From Acidimicrobiaceae bacterium RAAP-2 (lineage in GTDB: Bacteria; Actinomycetota; Acidimicrobiia; Acidimicrobiales; RAAP-2), in contig LMAD01000030.1 of NCBI GenBank assembly GCA_001443545.1, positions 1 to 21,436 of the forward strand: a DNA stretch of 21,436 nucleotides, read 5' to 3'. This document shows, one piece after another, positions 16,099-21,436 of the stretch. The position numbers were made by a program, and so were the translations under genes. Each line of letters opens with the position of its first letter. The first letter of the stretch is position 1. The notes under the pieces are model-generated. The model was not told where the DNA came from and ran no database searches. It saw only the letters and a program-made list of their open reading frames with translations.

Positions 16099-16112
16099 GA
16101 CGGGGTACCGTC
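16099..16112. terminator. short hairpin between convergent genes
   Basis: gacgg (16099-16103)/ccgtc (16108-16112) with loop ggta, just after the isoprenyl transferase stop. A five-base-pair stem with no T tract; the remaining gap to 16209 shows nothing else. Confidence 0.25.
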
Positions 16113-16209
16113 TCGCCGGTTTGCTGTCGAAATCTAGGCGACACGATGGCCGCGATCGGACAACCTCGCCACGGTCGACAATGCTCTCGACGCCAATCCG
16201 TCCGTTGAG

Positions 16210-16839
16210 CTACGGCAGCCGAATCACGGGCACGTCGCCCACGCTGAGAATCGTGAAGGATTGAATCGGCGCCTGATCGTAGGTGAGCAACGCGCCGGAA
16301 TGGTCGGCGACGCAACCGCTCACGTGGGGAAACGCGGCTCCGGGCGCCTTCGCCGCGAAACGCCACACGTGCCCAACGGTGTTGGCCACGTCGCACGTCG
16401 CCCCACGAACGAGTTTTACTCCAGACCCGTGGCTGAGGGCCGCAAATCCCGAAGCGTAACTGGGATAGGGCGTGTGATCGTACGGCTGAGCCGATCCGAG
16501 GCGCTCCCATTTGAACCTCACGGTCGAACCCGAAACCACGGGAACCCGGCCGTAGTTGGATCCACCGATGTCAATCCCCAACGGTGCACGCCCACTGGTG
16601 AAGTACTCCCAATCCGTCGGACTGTGAACGTGGTAGATCGCGGCGACGACGCCGTTGTCCGTTACCCGAGCGACGTAGTTCGTCAGCCCACCCAACGCTC
16701 TCAGATCCGGCTTCGTGGGTGCCGCTCCGGCTTGATTGAGCGTGGGGACGAGCACCAGCGCGACCAACGAGAAGACGACGGACCCGATCCGTCGAACTAT
16801 TGAGGGAGCACTGGGGGTAGACACCGCACGTCGAACCAT
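16210..16839 (-). CDS. secreted protein of unknown function
   Basis: A 209-aa protein from the ATG at 16839. A typical signal peptide is visible: basic start (VRR, then IVRR), hydrophobic core IGSVVFSLVALVLVPTL, and a likely signal peptidase site after QAGA (residue about 39). The mature part is about 170 residues with several Tyr, Trp and His (YHVHSPTDWEYF, YDHTPYPSYASGF) and two Cys (ATCDVAN, VSGCVADH) that could form one disulfide. The segment APLGIDIGGSNYG followed by VPVVSGSTVRFKWERLG looks like a beta-rich fold. I do not recognise the family. A leaderless start is likely (see the -10 box). It lies downstream of a broken secreted hydrolase gene on the same strand. Confidence 0.78.
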   Translation of the reverse strand: MVRRAVSTPSAPSIVRRIGSVVFSLVALVLVPTLNQAGAAPTKPDLRALGGLTNYVARVTDNGVVAAIYHVHSPTDWEYFTSGRAPLGIDIGGSNYGRVPVVSGSTVRFKWERLGSAQPYDHTPYPSYASGFAALSHGSGVKLVRGATCDVANTVGHVWRFAAKAPGAAFPHVSGCVADHSGALLTYDQAPIQSFTILSVGDVPVIRLP

Positions 16840-16845
16840 CGATTG

Positions 16846-16851
16846 ACCCTA
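16846..16851 (-). promoter_or_regulatory. putative -10 box, leaderless start of the secreted protein gene
   Basis: Minus-strand TAGGGT (TANNNT) lies 6 nt before the ATG at 16839, and no Shine-Dalgarno is present. Confidence 0.45.
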
Positions 16852-16901
16852 TATCCGTGACCCGATGGCGCATCGACGCGGTGCGGGCTGACGTGATCGT
16901 C

Positions 16902-17893
16902 CTAGCGTGATGAGCAACGGCGAAGCGCGGCCCGAACCGATCCCGCGAGCAGGGCTTGACCCGCGGCGGCGGGATGGAACGAACCACCGGATTGGAGCGA
17001 AGAAACTGACAAACCGTTGAGGTCAGGTGACGTGCCGCTCGTGCAGTTGATTGGCGGAAAGGCGGTGGCGGTGGAGACCACCACGCGCGGTGTGAGAGCG
17101 AATTCTCCCGACCACGGTCTCGATCTCGCGCCGCAAGATTCCGTTGATCGCCTCGAACTCCTTCGCTGCCACCGCGGGAAAGACGGGATTCACCCCCGGC
17201 GCCGACGTGAGTTGCATCGGCGACGGACCGACGAGGCAGATCGGCGCCGTCACTTTCGAGAGGAGTACCGGGTAGTCGACGACCACCACGTGCGCACCGG
17301 CACCGGCGTTACCCGTCGTGCTCGCGGCGAGGATCGAGCGTGCTTAATCGCCGCTCGAGCGGAGACTGGCGCGATTGGGCGACGGAGGTCATCGCCCGGG
17401 GCGTCGTCAACGTGCCGGTCGCGCTGTTGAACTGCGCGCCGAGCAGTCCCGCGACCGCGGCCGTGCACGCCACCGGATCACTCGCGTACGAGAGGTATTG
17501 CACGGTGGACGACGCCGGCGAACTGACCACTCCGACGCACGAAACGAGGAGGTTCGAAAACGAGAGGTCGTTGCCCCCCGCCGTCACGGTGACCAGCGCG
17601 GCTCGACGCAGCGCGGCTCGCGCGTTCACGACCTGGGCACTGATCTGCGCGGTGGTCGCACCCGCACAGGCCACGAAATCGAGCCGCATCGACGTCGTAT
17701 CAGATATGAGCGCGGGGTATCCCTCGGGCGACCGACTGCAGCTCGCCGGTCCGGCGAGAAATGGCCCGAGTCCAGCGCCCGACGAATACGAGTCGCCGAG
17801 CGCGACGTACGTCGACGTCGACGTCGACGGTGTCGATACGGCGAGGACGAAGACGAGTGATGCGAGACCGATGCTGCTACGGCGAATCGACAC
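16902..17893 (-). pseudogene. secreted SGNH/GDSL hydrolase with two frameshifts
   Basis: Extracellular esterase/lipase-type gene of about 330 codons read in three frames. Frame one (from the GTG at 17893, aaaggag 4 nt upstream; an earlier GTG at 17914 is in frame) has a signal peptide (IGLASLVFVLAVSTPS), block I YVALGDSYSSGAG with the nucleophile Ser, block II FVACAGATTAQI and block III VTAGGNDLSF. Near 17335 one extra base moves it into the frame of AASTTGNAGAGAHVVVVDYP. Near 17106 another extra base moves it to LTPRVVVSTATAFPPINC and block V GGSFHPAAAGQALL with the catalytic His. The Asp three before His is absent, as in SEST-type dyad esterases. All catalytic blocks remain, so loss is recent or the bases are errors. 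Six Cys suggest disulfides. Confidence 0.85.
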
Positions 17894-17986
17894 GGGGCTC
17901 CTTTTGGGCGACACCCGGCCGAACGCAGCAGCGCACCGGGGTATCCGACCGATCGATCCGTCACGACGGTCGCGTCCCGAGCGAGA

Positions 17987-18616
17987 CTATCCCTCCGCGG
18001 TTGCGGCCCTCGGACCAATCCACCCCCACATCATCTGGTGCATCGCCTCGGGGTCAATGGAGAAGTGTTCGGACCCCTCGAGGAGGATTCGGCCCAGCAC
18101 CGCGGTTCCGGAGTGGGCCACGTAGGCGCGCGCGTCGATGTCAGTATTCAGCCACCCCAGCCGTTGGGCGTCGGCGTAGATAGCAACACGCTCTTCGAGC
18201 TCGGCGTCGTGAATCTCGACGAATCGACGACGGGCGACGTGGTCGGTTCTGATATCGGCGAGAACCCGTACGAAGTCCCACATTGATTCGATGGACGCCG
18301 CAGACGCGTTGTTGAGGTGATAACGATGAAACGCATCGGTGAACTGCTCTTGGTCGCCACCGTCGATTGCGTCGCGCATCTCGCCCATGTGCTCGTGGCG
18401 GCTAGCCATCAGCTGGCGAAAGTTCTCCACCTGGGCTTCCGAGATCAAGACCTCTCGCGACGAGAAGTGATAGTAGATCGTCGGAATCCCGACGTTCGCC
18501 CGCTTGGCGATGTCAGTGACGCGAATCTCGGCGCTCGGTTGGAGAGCCAGGAGGTCAACCGTCGACTCCAAGATGTGCTTCCTGGTCGTCGAATTTTTCC
18601 GATCCACTCGCGCCAA
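17987..18616 (-). CDS. TetR-family transcriptional regulator
   Basis: A 209-aa regulator. The helix-turn-helix spans about residues 11-60: TTRKHILESTVDLLALQPSA, then VTDIAKRANVGIPTIYYHF and SSREVLISEA. The C-terminal part is the helical ligand domain (ESMWDFVRVLADIRTDHVAR, EERVAIYADAQRLGWL). The start is taken as TTG at 18616, with the G-rich ggggg 4 nt upstream; a GTG at 18607 is possible but its spacing is poor. The upstream region is AT-rich with a long-spaced inverted repeat overlapping its candidate -10 box, which suggests self-regulation. Ends 93 nt before the start of the broken SGNH hydrolase on the same strand; an acyl-CoA synthetase lies upstream. Ligand unknown. Confidence 0.9.
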   Translation of the reverse strand: MARVDRKNSTTRKHILESTVDLLALQPSAEIRVTDIAKRANVGIPTIYYHFSSREVLISEAQVENFRQLMASRHEHMGEMRDAIDGGDQEQFTDAFHRYHLNNASAASIESMWDFVRVLADIRTDHVARRRFVEIHDAELEERVAIYADAQRLGWLNTDIDARAYVAHSGTAVLGRILLEGSEHFSIDPEAMHQMMWGWIGPRAATAEG

Positions 18617-18640
18617 CGTACCCCCTCGAATTACTGCACA

Positions 18641-18708
18641 ATTCTACGGTGATATTTTTGTGATTTTTTTTCACTCTTCCGGGACTTTCTACCCATTCAT
18701 CACCGTAG
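18641..18708 (-). promoter_or_regulatory. tetR promoter with long-spaced inverted repeat
   Basis: ctacggtga (18644-18652) and its exact reverse complement tcaccgtag (18700-18708) are 47 nt apart. The first arm overlaps a candidate minus-strand -10 box TAGAAT (18646-18641) for the tetR gene. A smaller pair gtga/tcac flanks the T run (about 18660-18673). The arms could be two operator half-sites or two separate sites for the TetR protein. Confidence 0.5.
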
Positions 18709-18899
18709 AGACCTGGTGTCACATCGCCCGTTGAATTCTTTACATCGCTAAAGTACGTCACATTTTACTGGTTGAATAAGAAATATGTAGTTCGATTTTA
18801 GTTTTACACCCCGGTGACGTCCTACTCATCGAAGGGAGTGGGCTTCATGGTCTCGGCGCACGGGGGCCTGTCCTCGTGCGAGATCCCGTCCAACGGGTC

Positions 18900-18918
18900 A
18901 CGACGAATCGGTCGTCGT
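18900..18918 (-). terminator. hairpin after the acyl-CoA synthetase gene
   Basis: acgacga (18900-18906) pairs with tcgtcgt (18912-18918) around a 5-nt loop, 34 nt beyond the synthetase stop. No T tract follows on the minus strand, so only a candidate terminator. Confidence 0.4.
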
Positions 18919-18951
18919 TCGACGCCGTGTTCTCGGCCCCGTCTGTCGACC

Positions 18952-20466
18952 TCAGCGAATACTGCTCGCCCTAATTTTGAGCGCGGCTTTGTTCACCTTG
19001 CCAATATGGGTCTGCGGGAGCTCGGGGACCACCTCGATTGAGTGCGGGACCTTGAACGACGCCAGGTGTGCGCGACAGTGCGCGAACAGTGCCGCCACGT
19101 CGAGTGAGGCACCACGACGAGGTACGACGAACGCCGCCCCCGCCTCGCCCCACTTCGCATCGGCGATGCCGACCACGGCGGCCTCCGCCACGTCGTCGAA
19201 TGCGGTCAAGACCCGTTCGACTTCCACGGGAAAAACATTCTCGCCGCCGGAGATGAACATCTCCTTCGTGCGGCCGATGATTCGATAGAAGCCGTCGCCG
19301 TCACGTTCGGCAACGTCGCCCGTATTGAGCCAACCCTCGTCGAGCACGTCGGCGGTGGCGGCCGGATTGCGCCAATACCCGGCGAAGACGTTAGGGCCCC
19401 GAACCCATAGCTCACCGCGTCCCGCACCCACGACGGCGACACCGTATACGTCTCGAATCGCCACGTCAACGAACGCGTAGGGAACGCCCACCGACCCCGG
19501 ATGGCCAGCGGCGCTCTCGGGCGGCAGACAGCAGACATTTGGAGCGGCTTCGGTCAACCCGTACCCCTGGGCAATCGAGACGCCTTTCGCTCGCCATAGG
19601 TCAAGCAACGTCCGGGGCATCGCCGCGCCGCCGGAAACGACCGTACCCAGACTGGCGAAGTCGGCACCGTCGAAATTCGGGTGCTGGGCCAACATCAGAT
19701 AGGTGGTGGGTACCCCCATCATGGTGGTCACTCGACGACGTTCGATCAGGTCGAGGACCCGCGCCGGATCAAAAGCCGACTCGAGTACGACGGTGGCTCC
19801 TCGCCACCATGCGAGCAGGGGTTGGACGTTCCACCCACCAACGTGATACTGCGGCAAGACCTGCAGCACCACGTCATCGGGGCTGAGCGGTACGGCCAGT
19901 TCGAGCCCCCGATTGGTCCAGTAGCAGTTCGCGTGAGTTAAGAGTGCACCCTTGGGCGCACCCGTCGTACCAGACGTCGCGATGAGCAACAGCCCATCGT
20001 GCTCTTGCACGGGGGGAAGGTCCGAAGTGTCTGACGCCGGCCCGAGATCGGTGACCAACGTCTCCAGGTGCATCATCGGGCGCGTCGACCACGTTGGTTC
20101 ATCAAGGACTCGGGACCACTGAGAGTCCGAGACGACGAGCAACGTTGGCTCGAAGAGGTCGAGCTGCACCCGTAACTCATCGAGGCTCAGCCGCCAATTC
20201 AATGGCGCAAGGATAAGACCGGACTTCGCACAGGCGAAGAACAGTGTGACGTGGTCTGGGCAGTTCTCGGTGATCGTCGCTATGCGGTCGCCGGGTTCTA
20301 GTCCGCGGCCGACTAGAGCGCGGCCCAGCTGGGTCGACTGGTCGTCGAGTTCGCGATACGAGATGGCATGATCTTCGAACTCGATTGCGATGCGATGGGG
20401 ATCGCGCGTCGCACTCGCACGAAGCCAATCACCCACGAGGTGGTCGTCGCGAACGAAGTCCGTCAT
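18952..20466 (-). CDS. AMP-dependent acyl-CoA synthetase (fatty-acid/aryl-acid CoA ligase)
   Basis: A 504-aa ANL-superfamily enzyme activating a carboxylic acid with ATP and then CoA. Motifs: phosphate loop LLIATSGTTGAPKGALLTHA (about residues 160-179), QVLPQYHVGGW, MGVPTTYLM, VVSGGAAMPRTLL, GYGLTEAAPNV (A5), GELWVRGPNVFAGYWRNP with GWLNTGDVAERDGDGFYRI (A7), the hinge GRTKEMFISGGENVFPVEVE (A8) and the C-terminal catalytic Lys in HIGKVNKAAL (about 490). All core residues are present. ATG start at 20466. Sits 111 nt after a TetR gene on the same strand and upstream of another TetR gene, suggesting local control. The chain length or aromatic nature of the substrate cannot be read. Confidence 0.94.
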   Translation of the reverse strand: MTDFVRDDHLVGDWLRASATRDPHRIAIEFEDHAISYRELDDQSTQLGRALVGRGLEPGDRIATITENCPDHVTLFFACAKSGLILAPLNWRLSLDELRVQLDLFEPTLLVVSDSQWSRVLDEPTWSTRPMMHLETLVTDLGPASDTSDLPPVQEHDGLLLIATSGTTGAPKGALLTHANCYWTNRGLELAVPLSPDDVVLQVLPQYHVGGWNVQPLLAWWRGATVVLESAFDPARVLDLIERRRVTTMMGVPTTYLMLAQHPNFDGADFASLGTVVSGGAAMPRTLLDLWRAKGVSIAQGYGLTEAAPNVCCLPPESAAGHPGSVGVPYAFVDVAIRDVYGVAVVGAGRGELWVRGPNVFAGYWRNPAATADVLDEGWLNTGDVAERDGDGFYRIIGRTKEMFISGGENVFPVEVERVLTAFDDVAEAAVVGIADAKWGEAGAAFVVPRRGASLDVAALFAHCRAHLASFKVPHSIEVVPELPQTHIGKVNKAALKIRASSIR

Positions 20467-20577
20467 CGGGCATCCCCGCTGTCGTCACCGTCGCGCAGTA
20501 GCGAGCTCGACTGTTGCGTCAATCCGCAATCGGTGGTCGAAATCGCCAACTTGCCAAACGTCGACGAGCCCATCAGA

Positions 20578-21303
20578 TCACCCCGAGCCCTTTACACCGT
20601 TCACATTCGTGAGACTTTCGACCTCCGAAGCCTGCGCTAACGTGCGGCCACCCAACATGCGAGCGATGATGGTCACCATCTCGCTGAAGACTTCTGGGGG
20701 AACTTCATGGGCCTCGTTCCACAGAATCCATCTCATGCCGATTGCTTCACCAACGGCGATCAACGACCACGCCAGCACCATCGGATCCCCCGCGGCAACC
20801 TCGCCGGTCTCCATCGCGTCGCTGAGGAAGGGCGTGTAGTTCTCGATGATCGTCTCGTAATGATTTCGCAGTGCCTGAGGCGACACGAACTCCGCTTGTC
20901 GAATGACTCGATAAAGCGCTGGATGTTCGGCGGTGAACCGAAAGAAAGCGGCAAAGCCCATCCGCTCCGCCTCCAACCGTGTCGTCGCGCCCCGAGCGGC
21001 CTCGGACATCGCGTGACGGACCTGCTGGTTGAGGTCGGCCACAACCTCATCGAAGATCTCTTGTTTCCCCGAAAAGTAGAGGTAGAACGTTCCCTGCGCC
21101 ACTCCCGCCAATTCGGTGATCTTCACGATCGACGCATCGTGATAGCCCACGGCACCGAATACCTCTTCAGCCGCTCGCAACAGGGCTCGCCGCGTTCTCA
21201 TGCCCTTGCTCTTGGGCGCATTGCGAGTCGCCCTCGGAGCCGCTTTGGTCGCCAGGTCGGGTGGACCAACCGCACCGGCTGGTGTCGGACGCCGTTCAGC
21301 CAT
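20578..21303 (-). CDS. TetR-family transcriptional regulator
   Basis: A 241-aa regulator from the ATG at 21303; a GTG at 21333 in the same frame would add 10 residues and neither has a clearly better ribosome site. A long basic, Pro/Ala-rich N-terminal tail (ERRPTPAGAVGPPDLATKAA) precedes the helix-turn-helix: RTRRALLRAAEEVFGAVGYH, then IVKITELAGVAQGTFYLYF and SGKQEIFDEV. The C-terminal ligand domain includes AAFFRFTAEHPALYRVIRQA and VLAWSLIAVGEAIGMRWILW, a pattern common in TetR proteins next to fatty-acid or acyl-CoA genes. Located directly upstream of the acyl-CoA synthetase on the same strand, so it may regulate it. The tail is longer than usual for the family. Confidence 0.9.
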   Translation of the reverse strand: MAERRPTPAGAVGPPDLATKAAPRATRNAPKSKGMRTRRALLRAAEEVFGAVGYHDASIVKITELAGVAQGTFYLYFSGKQEIFDEVVADLNQQVRHAMSEAARGATTRLEAERMGFAAFFRFTAEHPALYRVIRQAEFVSPQALRNHYETIIENYTPFLSDAMETGEVAAGDPMVLAWSLIAVGEAIGMRWILWNEAHEVPPEVFSEMVTIIARMLGGRTLAQASEVESLTNVNGVKGSG

Positions 21304-21384
21304 CTTGGACCCGCGCCTTCGCAAAGACTGCACCTCGTGCGCTCACCAGCACGACACTACCGAACCCCTCGGCGCCACCGCGTC

Positions 21385-21436
21385 TCAGTCGAGGCCGACC
21401 AGCAGCTCGGGCTCGGTCGCGGCGCGCACCTGGTCC
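21385..21436 (-). CDS. C-terminal end of a gene cut by the window edge
   Basis: The minus strand reads DQVRAATEPELLVGLD then TGA at 21387-21385. Every one of these sixteen codons ends in G or C, as in the coding genes here. It would lie just upstream of the tetR gene at 21303 on the same strand, possibly co-transcribed. Too short to assign a product. Confidence 0.55.
   Translation of the reverse strand, partial: DQVRAATEPELLVGLD

Larger units (their letters stand above)
18617..18951. other. 335-nt intergenic region, AT-rich in its first two thirds
   Basis: Between the acyl-CoA synthetase end and the tetR start. From about 18640 to 18810 it is strikingly AT-rich against its surroundings, with a T8 run and several A/T blocks, as expected of a promoter region. 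From 18810 it returns to normal GC. I see no convincing gene in it. Confidence 0.6.

Noticed and set aside
17351..17362. 12-bp palindrome ccgctcgagcgg
   Set aside because: Several palindromes of this length are expected by chance in a 21-kb GC-rich sequence.
17811..17828. Three copies of gtcgac near the SGNH signal peptide
   Set aside because: It codes for the Ser-Thr run after the signal peptide; short in-frame repeats like this are ordinary.
18850..19041. Small plus-strand ORF with a ggga-type ribosome site before ATG 18850
   Set aside because: Its second half is antisense to the end of the acyl-CoA synthetase and the product has no structure or known pattern.
1..21436. CRISPR arrays, tRNA or rRNA genes, prophage or toxin-antitoxin pairs
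   Set aside because: No regularly spaced repeats, no cloverleaf-like segment and no paired toxin-antitoxin genes were found on reading both strands.

Overview
The window is GC-rich and densely coded. GTG and TTG starts are common, several promoters look leaderless (a TANNNT -10 box 6-7 nt before the start codon), and the recC-recB-recD gene order, a Lys-rich mini-protein beginning MADKSPRK, and several TetR regulators all point to an actinobacterium. An Acidimicrobiia-like lineage is my best guess, but this is inference only; no rRNA or tRNA is present to place it.

Layout. (1) 1-1282: the right part of an IS200/IS605-type element. It holds a tnpB gene that is open at the left edge and broken by one +1 frameshift, followed by a structured segment that fits a TnpB guide (omega) RNA and the element's right end. 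(2) 1283-1509: no recognisable gene, some hairpins. (3) 1510-5148: short chromosomal genes. These are an ABM-domain monooxygenase-like protein, divergent from an orphan HicA-like protein; an MDR-family oxidoreductase, divergent from a 4-TM protein; a 37-aa Lys-rich protein; and a TetR regulator. (4) 5149-6760: the TetR gene faces a 14-TM DHA2-type MFS exporter across an intergenic region with a perfect 16-bp inverted repeat. (5) 6803-6852: a perfect 24-bp-arm palindrome spans the stop codon of recD and lies between the convergent MFS and recD genes. (6) 6810-15207: complete recC-recB-recD operon on the minus strand, translationally coupled, for double-strand-break end processing. (7) 15320-16096: a Z-type isoprenyl transferase divergent from recC. 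(8) 16210-17893: two minus-strand secreted proteins, one of unknown function and one SGNH/GDSL hydrolase carrying two +1 frameshifts. (9) 17987-20466: a TetR regulator with an AT-rich promoter region, and an acyl-CoA synthetase upstream of it on the same strand. (10) 20578-21436: another TetR regulator and the last codons of an upstream gene cut by the window edge.

How the parts relate. RecC, RecB and RecD form one helicase-nuclease complex. The 5148 TetR very likely represses the adjacent exporter. The last two TetR genes flank the acyl-CoA synthetase and may tie it to fatty-acid or xenobiotic acid metabolism. The rest is a set of short, mostly independent transcription units in convergent or divergent pairs. 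I found no convincing new multi-gene defence or biosynthetic system. The most interesting items are the omega-RNA-like pseudoknot, the recD-end palindrome, the orphan HicA-like protein without the catalytic His, and the long-spaced inverted repeat at the TetR promoter near 18650.
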